Source: JANNSW01 sp031431235 (GTDB lineage Bacteria; Pseudomonadota; Alphaproteobacteria; Rhizobiales; Hyphomicrobiaceae). From it: a stretch of DNA of 36,571 nucleotides. Where the stretch lies: positions 1 to 36,571 of the forward strand of contig JANPDA010000137.1 of NCBI GenBank assembly GCA_031431235.1. The letters are read 5' to 3'. This document shows positions 24,401 through 31,283 of the stretch, in pieces; the stretch's first letter is position 1, and each line of letters begins with the position of its first letter. The position numbers and the translations under genes were made by a program. The notes below the pieces were generated by a model that searched no databases, was not told where the DNA came from, and saw nothing but the letters and a program-made list of their open reading frames with translations.

Positions 24401-24567
24401 GGATGACGGCAGTGACCGATGAGCGAGCTTCCGAGCCGATGCTGATTGCCGACCACACGCTCGAAGCCGACGAGAACGACAATCCGGATTGGGACAAGGC
24501 CGACATCGATCACGACAGCATCACCAAGTGGTGGGCTCGTGGCCGTGCCAAGGACGGTCAGCGCTGA
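21460..24567 (+). CDS. Large four-helix membrane protein with periplasmic domain and coiled-coil cytoplasmic tail
   Basis: 1035 residues; I do not recognise a named family. A basic N-terminus (RRSDWKR) precedes three close hydrophobic helices (about 38-60, 70-93, 102-126). A soluble 127-390 region follows, with only two cysteines (C184, C300), then a fourth helix (394-411, PLMIAVFVDICLLLVSF). Charge balance places 127-390 in the periplasm and 412-1035 in the cytoplasm. Residues 415-555 look globular (EWPVIEILSKFHGIHEDETI, then FRIYKFNNGAWPEMILGAVM). Residues 557-622 are an Ala/Glu/Arg coiled coil, and 677-712 another short helix (LVGEFTMLMREQKAVIERQA). The remainder is Pro/Ala-rich then acidic, ending SITKWWARGRAKDGQR. 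The layout suggests a scaffold linking cell wall to cytoplasm. It sits between the PBP-like gene and the 210-codon gene. Confidence 0.8.
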   Translation: MKDLKDSRTASTARTRPARAVSATSDIPTPRRSDWKRMLLVAGLGILSWISTYMGMLELVQANMGQVDFALKIALGMSVAMLMLMIIWLLDQIFSPISSAVKLLFIGGYLFLSLISVGFGFGFYWKFLESRSEASRSAESAVTQVQSSLHGAETRLAQLLTTLDALTVISTQKAADEVAKGNSCPNSKPGDGPRRRLREADATRFSFAGQFVKERIGAVKDEVSGLDADLAKVVMQDKSTVAADGTRNDFLRQLGRKLDRAVTGFNAFRTDPQLRQFRADFADRAEKSSFSDEQGANFTCPDPQLQTALRGVVKAIDQLPELENPEIAAVEGAEATIEAFRRLTATLTGALQFKLPPSADEIRADQQRAIQSLSNTSGARMGDVTVGLGKRDWIPLMIAVFVDICLLLVSFSRPMNRFQALVPKMREAQEWPVIEILSKFHGIHEDETIRKTFEVLRHVVFNWRGVYYAAVPLNGGSMGRPEDESAELEAYLLSNLFTSFERERIFRPVPVSMFTTGYVQKKLAQQRSKYAEVEGFRIYKFNNGAWPEMILGAVMGAAKRAEADQARLQEARLEAEAEAQKDLVRSDAARQIAEAEAATERAKTESQRLRAEADSIRLAAKSKRRVWPFGRANEGGREEPVLGAANGNTAPAGSAAISAINAAAAPAAATAATHSAYDVTQLVGEFTMLMREQKAVIERQAATIEQLDRSRREEPEPVRQRQAEIRVVEGGASAGGGAGAERPARTYFRVAEAAPVRPAPLGQRREPTVAPPAREPASVTPIHPVRSAPSVTALAGELAPAATTPKAAAPAAKSGSMLDWAFSGMRGGTHEPAGRIRLGQAARQRVEPDLPALPSLAAVPEHRDELADRLDDEEHYRVEQSAPEPAVSTPDELEQFIASARTQDEEPEADHAILLGAPQNDLGSERAGSDLEEHSVADDWIAPQPVTADELAAGEGEPWSDPQAEPAPVDDLAWEDLEGTGMTAVTDERASEPMLIADHTLEADENDNPDWDKADIDHDSITKWWARGRAKDGQR

Positions 24568-24712
24568 CCGGCAGAGGGGGTGGATGAGAAATTTCCATCC
24601 CTGGCTCGCCGGAGGCAATCGTTCCTTAACCGAGAAGACGGCTTAATCGTCTTGCACCAACACGATATCCGGTGAGCGATCCCGGCCCCCAGCGAAGACC
24701 CAAGGTAGCAAG

Positions 24713-25345
24713 ATGGAATTGTTCGAGAGCGCGCGCGTGGCCAAGTTGGTCCGCCATGAAGAGAAGCTGGAAAACCTGGAGCGCTTCATCGGCTGCTACC
24801 TGGACCGGCTGAGCGTGATTGCGGCGCCCGCGCCGGCCGATCGCATGGTGACCCTGCTCGCCCGCTCGCCCAACTCGCCGGCAGCCCAAGCGCTGATCGG
24901 GCTGTCGAGCGAGTTGCGCAGCCTCGACGTGACGCTCGGCGTGATTTTCACCAAGCTCGAGCCTGCGGAGCCGTTGTCCTCTTGGATCGACCTGGCGCAG
25001 CCGCAGACCCACCGCCGCGCGATCGTCTGCCTGCGCTGGGCCCGCAACCCTTCGCTGCTCGACGCTCACGAGCAGATGGTGCTCGGTCCGCTGATGAGCT
25101 GGTCGGGCGACTGCATGCGCCGGATCCCGGAGAGCCGGGACGCCTACGAGCTCTACGACACCTGCCACGAGCAGTCGGCGCGCCGCGCAGCGCTTTCGTT
25201 CAAGGCGATGTGGGAAGCCTGCGAGGGCCTGCCCTTCTCGCGCCCGCTCGCCATGCCGGCAGGTCTTGCCAGCCCCGGCGAGCCCGGCATCGGCGCGTTC
25301 ACCGGTGAGCTGCCGCAATCGGTGACGGTCAGCACGCGGCATTGA
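24713..25345 (+). CDS. Conserved-looking 210-residue soluble protein, unknown family
   Basis: The ATG at 24713 has AAGG about ten bases upstream. The N-terminus is helical and charged (LVRHEEKLENLERFIGCYLD), followed by helices such as AAQALIGLSSELRSLDVTLG, LMSWSGDCMRRIPESRDAYE and LYDTCHEQSARRAALSFKAM. It has no signal peptide or transmembrane segment and carries five or so scattered cysteines. Base use matches its neighbours, and the reading frame is clean to the TGA. It lies 145 bases after the large membrane protein gene on the same strand. I infer a cytoplasmic partner, possibly of the cytoplasmic tail of that protein; no function can be assigned. Confidence 0.65.
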   Translation: MELFESARVAKLVRHEEKLENLERFIGCYLDRLSVIAAPAPADRMVTLLARSPNSPAAQALIGLSSELRSLDVTLGVIFTKLEPAEPLSSWIDLAQPQTHRRAIVCLRWARNPSLLDAHEQMVLGPLMSWSGDCMRRIPESRDAYELYDTCHEQSARRAALSFKAMWEACEGLPFSRPLAMPAGLASPGEPGIGAFTGELPQSVTVSTRH

Positions 25346-25359
25346 GCCCCGGATCCCCC

Positions 25360-25494
25360 AGCTAGTATTCCGGCCCATTCATTCGATTCCGGCGAAGCTG
25401 GATCAATGAATGGAAAGACGGAACACAAACAAGGAGGTAGCTAGTGGGCTGGCCATTCATTTGAGGTACCAAATGAATGAGTCAGAACACTAGC
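25360..25494. repeat. Two diverged tandem copies of an inverted-repeat unit at a convergent gene end
   Basis: Copy 1 (25360-25426) and copy 2 (25439-25490) share AGCTAGT, GGCC, ATTCATT, AATGAATG and GAACAC in the same order. Each contains an inverted repeat: CCATTCATT (25375-25383) with AATGAATGG (25405-25413) in copy 1, and CATTCATTTG (25454-25463) with CAAATGAATG (25470-25479) in copy 2. An outer pair, GCTAGTG (25440-25446) with CACTAGC (25488-25494), encloses the second and takes in the metW stop codon. The hairpins could stop transcription from both sides. The loops differ while the arms are kept, which suggests selection on structure. Confidence 0.7.
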
Positions 25495-26161
25495 GCGAGC
25501 CTTGCTTGCGATCGCCCGCCTTGGCGGTCTCGTGCGACAGCAGGAACACCGCCTGGGTGCCGAACAGGTTCTGCAACTCGGTCGGTCCCCAGCCGAAGCG
25601 ATCCCCGCGCGAGTCGAGCGTGACCGAGCGCTCCACATGGGCTTTGACCGTCCGGCACAGATCCTCGAAATCGCGGATGGTGCAGAGGTGGATGTTGGGC
25701 GTGTCGTACCAACGGTCGGGCAGCCGGTCGGTTACCGGCATCCGGCCCGTCAGCAGGAATTGCAGACGAATCCGCCAGTGCCCGAAATTGGGGAACGAGA
25801 CGATCGCGCGCCGACCGATCCGCATCAATTGCTCGAGCACGTGGCGCGGCCGCTCGCACGCTTGGATCGTCAGCGACAGGATCGCGTAGTCGAAGGCTGC
25901 GTCGGGATAGTTGTCGAGATCGAAGTCGGCATCGCCCTGGATCACCGACAAGCCCCGCGCGACGCAGGCGTTGACGCCATCGCGGCTGATCTCGACGCCG
26001 CGCCCGATCACCTGCCGGCGTTCGCCCAGCAACTCGAGCAGGTCGCCGTCGCCGCAGCCGACATCGAGCACGCGGGCACCCGGCGTCACCATCTCGGCGA
26101 TCAGCAGGTGGTCGATGCGTGGCTTCTTGCGGGTGTCGGCCGTCGCGTGAGTTGCGAGCAT
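25490..26161 (-). CDS. metW: MetW, methionine biosynthesis protein (methyltransferase fold)
   Basis: 223 residues from the ATG at 26159-26161, which shares one base with the metX stop (TGATG). Motif I is VLDVGCGDGDLLELL, followed by GRGVEISRDGVNACVARGLS and IQGDADFDLDNYPDAAFDYA. The MetW-specific stretch FPNFGHWRIRLQFLLTGRMP and the later WYDTPNIHLCTIRDFEDLC are both clear. MetW partners MetX in the acylation of homoserine in many proteobacteria; its exact chemistry has long been uncertain and an activating role on MetX has been described. The tight coupling with metX fits. Its 3' end lies inside the inverted-repeat element. Confidence 0.93.
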   Translation of the reverse strand: MLATHATADTRKKPRIDHLLIAEMVTPGARVLDVGCGDGDLLELLGERRQVIGRGVEISRDGVNACVARGLSVIQGDADFDLDNYPDAAFDYAILSLTIQACERPRHVLEQLMRIGRRAIVSFPNFGHWRIRLQFLLTGRMPVTDRLPDRWYDTPNIHLCTIRDFEDLCRTVKAHVERSVTLDSRGDRFGWGPTELQNLFGTQAVFLLSHETAKAGDRKQGSR

Positions 26162-27372
26162 CAGCTCCTCTCCCCGCTCTGGTCGGCCGACGGCAGGCCG
26201 CGCCGGCGTGCGGCGGCGTTGAGGAAGCCCGACACCGTACGGAACAGCACCGGCTCGTCCAACAGGAAGGCATCGTGCCCCTTGTCGCTCTCGACCTCGA
26301 CGAAGCTCACATTGGCGGCGACCGAGTTCAACGCCTGCACGATCGCCCGGTTCTCCCGGGTCGGATAGAGCCAGTCGCTGGTGAAGGAGACGACGCAGAA
26401 ATGGGTTGGCGTCTCGCGGAAGGCGTTGGCGAGCTTGCCGCCATGGGCCGCCGCGAGGTCGAAATAGTCCATGGCGCGGGTGATGTAGAGATAGCTGTTG
26501 GCGTCGAACCGCTCGACGAAGCCCTTGCCCTGGTGGCGCAGGTAGCTCTCGACCTGGAAATCGGCGTCGAAGGAGAATGTCTTCTCCTCGCGCGCCTGCA
26601 GCTTGCGCCCGAACTTGTCGTGCAGCGCCTGCTCCGACAGATAGGTGATATGGGCGGCCATCCGGGCGACTGCGAGGCCCTTGCGCGGCACCTTGCCGAC
26701 GCGCAGATAGTGGCCTTCCGCCCAATCGGGATCGGCCATCACGGCTTGGCGGCCGACCTCGTGGAAGGCGATGTTCTGGGGGGTATGGCGGGAAGCGGTC
26801 GCGATCGGGACGGCGGTGAAGACGCGCGAGGGATAGCGCGCCGCCCAATCGAGCACCTGCATGCCGCCCATCGAGCCGCCGATCACCGAGAACAGGTCCT
26901 CGATGCCGAGGCGGTCGATCAGCCTCGCCTGGGCGACCACCATGTCGGCGATCGTAATGACGGGAAAATCGGTGCCGTAGGGCAGCTCGGTGGCAGGATT
27001 GGTCGAGCCCGGACCAGTCGAGCCCATGCAGCCGCCGATGATGTTCGAGCAGATGACGAAGAAGCGGTTGGTGTCGACCGGCCGGCCGGGCCCGATCATC
27101 AGCTCCCACCAGCCGGGCTTCTCGGTCACGGGATGCTCATTGGCGACGTGCTGGTCGCCGGTCAATGCGTGGCAGATGAGGATCGCATTGGATTTCCGCG
27201 CGTTCAGCTCGCCATAGGTCTGGTAGGCGAGCTGGAACGGCGCGAGCACGCCGCCGCCCTCGAGCTGCAGCGGGTCGGACGCGGCAAAGCGCATGACGAG
27301 GCTGTCCGGGTCATCGACCTGGAGGCGCTTGTCCACGGCCTTCACTGGGGATTCGAGCACCGTCTCGGTCAT
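26161..27372 (-). CDS. metX: Homoserine O-acyltransferase MetX
   Basis: 403 residues, alpha/beta-hydrolase fold. The family signature is complete: AYQTYGELNARKSNAILICH, the loop GCMGSTGPGSTNP, nucleophile elbow GGSMGG, catalytic Asp in SFTSDWLYPT and catalytic His in ESDKGHDAFLL. It transfers an acetyl or succinyl group from CoA to homoserine, the first committed step of methionine synthesis. MetX-fold enzymes differ in acyl donor, so acetyl is an assumption. The gene is divergent from hisC and followed by metW with a one-base overlap. Confidence 0.94.
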   Translation of the reverse strand: MTETVLESPVKAVDKRLQVDDPDSLVMRFAASDPLQLEGGGVLAPFQLAYQTYGELNARKSNAILICHALTGDQHVANEHPVTEKPGWWELMIGPGRPVDTNRFFVICSNIIGGCMGSTGPGSTNPATELPYGTDFPVITIADMVVAQARLIDRLGIEDLFSVIGGSMGGMQVLDWAARYPSRVFTAVPIATASRHTPQNIAFHEVGRQAVMADPDWAEGHYLRVGKVPRKGLAVARMAAHITYLSEQALHDKFGRKLQAREEKTFSFDADFQVESYLRHQGKGFVERFDANSYLYITRAMDYFDLAAAHGGKLANAFRETPTHFCVVSFTSDWLYPTRENRAIVQALNSVAANVSFVEVESDKGHDAFLLDEPVLFRTVSGFLNAAARRRGLPSADQSGERS

Positions 27373-27433
27373 TGCCCCACCATCGTCCGATCTTGCGCGG
27401 GCCTTCGAGCCGACCGTCGCGTTGGACAGCCGG

Positions 27434-27463
27434 TCTAGATGGGCCGACGGGCCCGAAAGTCAA
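27434..27463 (-). promoter_or_regulatory. Probable sigma-70 promoter for metX-metW
   Basis: On the minus strand TTGACT (27458-27463) and TCTAGA (27434-27439) are spaced by 18 bases, about 62 bases before the metX ATG. I see no SAM-II riboswitch-like sequence between it and the start codon. Confidence 0.5.
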
Positions 27464-27471
27464 TCTCTTCT

Positions 27472-27500
27472 TTGCATTTTCGGCCCCGACCGCCTATCAG
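27472..27500 (+). promoter_or_regulatory. Possible sigma-70 promoter for hisC-tyrC
   Basis: TTGCAT (27472-27477) and TATCAG (27495-27500) are spaced by 17 bases, 52 bases before the hisC ATG. It lies back to back with the metX promoter; the two -35 elements are about eight bases apart. Confidence 0.4.
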
Positions 27501-27552
27501 CGTCCCGCGGGCGGCCCGACGTGGCAAGTCCAGAGCTTGCGAGGAGAATCCC

Positions 27553-28650
27553 ATGACCGGGCCCGTGCCACAGCCAGGCATTCTGGAGATCAGCCAGTAC
27601 GTCCCGGGCGGCAGCGCCCTGCCGGGCGGAGTGAAGCCGGTGAAGCTCTCCTCCAACGAGAGCGCGCTCGGGGCGAGCCCCAAGGCGGTCGAGGCGTTCC
27701 GGGCCGATGCCAATGGTCTCGCCCGCTACCCGGATGGATCGGCCGGACCGCTGAGGCGTGCGATCGGCGCCCTCTACGGCCTCGATCCCGACCGGATCGT
27801 GTGCGGAGCGGGGTCGGACGAGCTGCTCAGCCTGCTGGCGCACGCCTATCTCGGCCCCGGCACCGAGGCGATCCAGACGGCGCATGGCTTCCTCGTCTAC
27901 GAGATCGCGACCAGGACGGCGGGCGCGACGCCGGTCGTAGCCCCCGAGCATGATCTGAAAGTCGATGTCGACGAGATCCTGAGCCGTGTGACCGAGCGCA
28001 CGCGCCTCGTCTGGCTCGCCAATCCAGGCAATCCCACTGGCACCTATCTGCCGTTCGACGAGGTGAAGCGGCTGCACCGCGGTCTGCCGGCCCATGTGCT
28101 GCTGGTCTATGATGCGGCCTATGCGGAGTACGTGCGGCGCAACGATTACGAGGCTGGAATCGAGCTGGTCGCGACAGCTGGGAACGTGGTGATGACCCGC
28201 ACCTTCTCCAAGATCTACGGCCTCGCCGGCCTCAGGATCGGCTGGGCCTATTGCCCAGCGGCGGTGGCGGACGTGCTCAATCGCATCCGTGGCGCCTTCA
28301 ACGTGACGGGGGGCGCCATTGCGGCCGCGACGGCTGCACTCGCCGACACGGCGCATGTGGAGGCCAATCTCGTCCACAACGACAAATGGTTGAAGCGGTA
28401 CGCCGAGGAGCTCGGCCGGATCGGCCTGAAGGTCACCGACAGCGTGACGAACTTCCATCTGATCCGCTTTCCCGCCGAGAAGGGGCGCACGGCGGCAGAC
28501 GCCGACACGTTCCTGAAGAGCCGCGGCATCATCCTGCGCGGCATGACGGGCTATGGTTTGCCCGACTGCCTGCGCCTCACGATCGGGACCGACGAGGAGA
28601 ATGCGAAAGTGGTGGCAGCCCTCGCCGATTTCATGACGGGTCCGGCATGA
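27553..28650 (+). CDS. hisC: Histidinol-phosphate aminotransferase HisC
   Basis: 365 residues from the ATG at 27553, which follows a strong GAGGAG. It is a fold-type I PLP enzyme: KLSSNESALGASPKAVEAF, GAGSDELLSLLAHAYLGPG, the PLP-contacting LANPGNPTGT, VYDAAYAEYV, and the Schiff-base lysine in TFSKIYGLAGLRIGW. The sequence LRLTIGTDEEN near the end carries the substrate-phosphate arginine. It converts imidazole acetol phosphate and glutamate to histidinol phosphate. Coupling to an arogenate/prephenate dehydrogenase suggests it may also or mainly work as an aromatic aminotransferase in tyrosine and phenylalanine synthesis. Confidence 0.93.
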   Translation: MTGPVPQPGILEISQYVPGGSALPGGVKPVKLSSNESALGASPKAVEAFRADANGLARYPDGSAGPLRRAIGALYGLDPDRIVCGAGSDELLSLLAHAYLGPGTEAIQTAHGFLVYEIATRTAGATPVVAPEHDLKVDVDEILSRVTERTRLVWLANPGNPTGTYLPFDEVKRLHRGLPAHVLLVYDAAYAEYVRRNDYEAGIELVATAGNVVMTRTFSKIYGLAGLRIGWAYCPAAVADVLNRIRGAFNVTGGAIAAATAALADTAHVEANLVHNDKWLKRYAEELGRIGLKVTDSVTNFHLIRFPAEKGRTAADADTFLKSRGIILRGMTGYGLPDCLRLTIGTDEENAKVVAALADFMTGPA

Positions 28651-29591
28651 CCACGGCGCTCGGTAAACCGATGTTCGAGCGGGTCGCGCTGATCGGCATC
28701 GGGCTGATCGGCTCCTCGCTGTCGCATGCCATGCACCGGGGCCACCTGGCCGCTGAGATCGTCGGCCACGCCAAGAGCGAGGCGACCCGGGAGAAGGCCC
28801 TCGCACTCGGGCTCGTCAGCAAGGCCTACGCGACGGCGGCAGAAGCCGTCGCCGGCGCCGACCTCGTCATCCTGTGCGTGCCGATTGGGGTGTGCGGCGC
28901 GATCGCTGCGGAAATCGCTCCCCATCTGCACCAGGGCGCGATCCTCACCGATGTCGGCTCGGTCAAGGGCGCGATCGTCGCCGACGTCGGCCCGCATGTC
29001 CCCGAAGGCGTGCATTTCATCCCCGGGCATCCGATTGCAGGTACCGAGAACTCCGGACCCGAGGCGGGCTTCGCCGAGCTGTTCGACGGCCGCTGGACCA
29101 TCCTGACGCCAGTCGAGGGCACGGCGCCGGCTGCGGTCGAGCGGCTGCAGGCCTTCTGGGAAGCCTGCGGCTCCAAAGTCGAGGTGATGGATGCGACCCA
29201 TCACGACCTCGTGCTGGCGATCACCAGCCACGTGCCGCACCTGATCGCCTACAACATCGTCGGCACCGCCGACGACCTCGAGGCGGTGACGAAGGGCGAG
29301 GTGATCAAATTCTCGGCCGGCGGCTTCCGCGATTTCACCCGCATCGCCGCCTCCGACCCCGTGATGTGGCGCGACGTCTTCCTCAACAACAAGGAGGCCG
29401 TGCTCGAGATGCTCGGCCGCTTCAACGAGGATCTGGCGCAATTGCAGCGGGCGATCCGCTGGGGCGACGGGGCGATGCTGGAGGAGTTCTTCACCCGCAC
29501 CCGCGCCATCCGCCGCGGCATCGTCGAGGCGGGCCAGGATACGGCCGGCACCTCGCTCTACCGGGCGAGGTCGGGCGAGAAGGGGAGTTGA
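28647..29591 (+). CDS. tyrC: Prephenate/arogenate dehydrogenase
   Basis: 314 residues; the ATG at 28647 overlaps the hisC stop by four bases (ATGA). The NAD(P) fold starts VALIGIGLIGSSLSHAM (GxGxxG). The family motifs VILCVPIGVCGAIAAEIAP, TDVGSVKGAIV and HFIPGHPIAGTENSGPEAG follow, including the conserved His of GHPIAGTE. A conserved second half includes LVLAITSHVPHLIAYNIVG. It oxidatively decarboxylates prephenate or arogenate on the route to tyrosine. No chorismate mutase or ACT domain is fused, so it is the monofunctional form typical of this order. Confidence 0.92.
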   Translation: MTTALGKPMFERVALIGIGLIGSSLSHAMHRGHLAAEIVGHAKSEATREKALALGLVSKAYATAAEAVAGADLVILCVPIGVCGAIAAEIAPHLHQGAILTDVGSVKGAIVADVGPHVPEGVHFIPGHPIAGTENSGPEAGFAELFDGRWTILTPVEGTAPAAVERLQAFWEACGSKVEVMDATHHDLVLAITSHVPHLIAYNIVGTADDLEAVTKGEVIKFSAGGFRDFTRIAASDPVMWRDVFLNNKEAVLEMLGRFNEDLAQLQRAIRWGDGAMLEEFFTRTRAIRRGIVEAGQDTAGTSLYRARSGEKGS

Positions 29592-29633
29592 GGCGGCAGC
29601 TCATCGGTCGCCGCCGCCTCGCCGTGTGATCGA

Positions 29634-31019
29634 CTACAGCGCGAAATCCGCAGCCTGCAGGTGGACGACGCCCGTCAGCTCGATGCGGAAATCGGAGAGC
29701 GCGTCGCCATTGATGTCGGCGGAGATGATGGTCTGGTCGTTGGCGGTTCCGGCGTTGTCGACCCACCAGGTGCGCAGCTCGCCGGCAACGCCGGCGAACG
29801 AGGCGGTCCCGATCCACTTGAAGGCATCACCCGCCGCCGCGCCGTTGCCGTCGATGGTCGAAACGTCGATCAGGTCGACGCCGCGCGCGAAGTCCCTGAT
29901 CAGGTCGCGCGTGGTCGCGCCGGTGCCGCTCTCGGCGATCGCGTTGAAGTCGAAGCGGTCACTGCCCGCGCCTCCGATCAGCACGTCGCGACCGTTGCCC
30001 CCGATCAGCCAGTCGTTGCCCCCATTGCCGATCAGCGTGTCGTTGCCCGAGAGCCCGCTCAACGTGTTGTTGCCGGAGTTGCCCTCGATCACGTTGGCGC
30101 CGCTGTTGCCCCAGCCGGTGATGTTGGCGATGCCGAGCAGCTTCAGGTCGGTTGCGTTGGTCGAGAGCTGGGTGCTGGCGGAGCCATGGATCTCGTGGCC
30201 GTCGACGAGGTCGAGCTTGGCGTTCTGCGTGCCCGAGACGACGTAGGCCGAGACCGGATTGACGAGATCGCCGCCCGAAAACGTGACCTTGTAGGTGCCG
30301 CCATCGGCCCGGATCGCATAGCCGCCTCCCGATCCGGTGGTGTCGCTGCCGGCCGCGATGCCGGCTTTGGTCGCTGAAGCCGTAACGCCCGCCACCGCTT
30401 CGCCGATATCGTAGGTGTTGTCGCCGTCGCGATCGTTGTAGACGGCGCCGGTCAGGAAGTTGGCGGTGCCGGAGCGGCCGAAATTCTCGGTGGTCGCCAC
30501 TACGGTCTGGCCACCGAGATTGTTCTGCACGACGCCGATCCCGATCTCGCGAATGCCGTCGGCGAGCATGGCGATGCGGTGGCCGCGACCGCTGTCCCAG
30601 GTGTCGATGAAGAGGCCGTTGTGCTGCTGCTGCACCATGTCGAGGATGTTGGGCGTGCCGGTCGCCCAGGACAGCGCGACGTTCTCGTTGCGCAGGAAGC
30701 TCGAGGTATCGGCGTAGCCGGTCGCCGCGATCCGCGATCCAGGCGTGCCGTCGCCGACGCTGTTGTGCACGTAGCCGACGCCATCGAACACGCTGTCGAA
30801 CACCTCCGCGTGCTGCGACAGCACCTGGGAATGGCCCTTGGCGGCTGCGAGCAGCTGATCGCTCGGCGCCAGCACCTGCTTGGGCGCGGCCGAGATGGTG
30901 CCTGCCGCCAGCCCCTCGTTGAGGTTGATGCCGAGGCGCGCGGCCTCCCCCGCCGGATCGAGCCGGGCCCGGTTGATGCTCTCGAGCAGCAGCTGCTCAT
31001 AGCTGTTCAATTGTGTCAT
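29634..31019 (-). CDS. CAP-domain RTX protein, type I secretion substrate
   Basis: 461 residues from the ATG at 31017-31019 (AGGGGA upstream). A CAP/SCP domain fills 1-185: LESINRARLDPAGEAARLG, the histidine in KGHSQVLSQHA, NENVALSW, and DTWDSGRGHRIAMLADGIRE. A short SdrD B-like or carboxypeptidase-regulatory-like segment follows (GAVYNDRDGDNTYDIGEAVA). RTX calcium-binding nonapeptides occupy about 305-356 (NSGNNTLSGLSGNDTLIGNG). The C-terminus ADINGDALSDFRIELTGVV is the form seen at the end of type I secreted RTX proteins. It has no signal peptide, as expected for that route. No ABC exporter genes lie in the window. The role is extracellular; CAP proteins vary from lipid binding to protease-like activity. 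Confidence 0.87.
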   Translation of the reverse strand: MTQLNSYEQLLLESINRARLDPAGEAARLGINLNEGLAAGTISAAPKQVLAPSDQLLAAAKGHSQVLSQHAEVFDSVFDGVGYVHNSVGDGTPGSRIAATGYADTSSFLRNENVALSWATGTPNILDMVQQQHNGLFIDTWDSGRGHRIAMLADGIREIGIGVVQNNLGGQTVVATTENFGRSGTANFLTGAVYNDRDGDNTYDIGEAVAGVTASATKAGIAAGSDTTGSGGGYAIRADGGTYKVTFSGGDLVNPVSAYVVSGTQNAKLDLVDGHEIHGSASTQLSTNATDLKLLGIANITGWGNSGANVIEGNSGNNTLSGLSGNDTLIGNGGNDWLIGGNGRDVLIGGAGSDRFDFNAIAESGTGATTRDLIRDFARGVDLIDVSTIDGNGAAAGDAFKWIGTASFAGVAGELRTWWVDNAGTANDQTIISADINGDALSDFRIELTGVVHLQAADFAL

Positions 31020-31128
31020 GGCGATCCCCTGATCTTGTTTGTGCTGGCCTTGGCGCCCGCCGACTTCGTTGTTCCAATGCACAACATCTAGGTTGGGAGA
31101 GCTGTGGCTGCGTGTTTCCGAAGGAACA

Positions 31129-31157
31129 GGCGAAGAGGAAAATTTACCGTCTTCGCC
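31129..31157. promoter_or_regulatory. Perfect 8-bp inverted repeat between divergent exported-protein genes
   Basis: GGCGAAGA (31129-31136) and TCTTCGCC (31150-31157) flank a 13-base A+T-rich centre. It sits midway between the CAP-RTX gene and the first SH3-domain gene and could be an operator for either. No regulator gene is adjacent. Confidence 0.35.
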
Positions 31158-31283
31158 GTCTGGCCGGCCGCGAATCTGACCGCCCGATGAACGGCCCATT
31201 CAGAGCCGCTTCAGCGCCATCCTGCTTTGATCGTCGCCAACAGGGAGAAAGCACTCCTTGGTCCGAACGAACGGAGCAACACC

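Noticed and set aside
24626..24646. Two TTAA words upstream of the 210-codon gene as a CtrA site.
   Set aside because: Their spacing (13 bases) does not fit the TTAA-N7-TTAA box; at most one half-site.
27373..27552. A SAM-II riboswitch before metX, as found in many alphaproteobacteria.
   Set aside because: The leader between the promoter-like elements and the ATG shows no sequence resembling the SAM-II pseudoknot.
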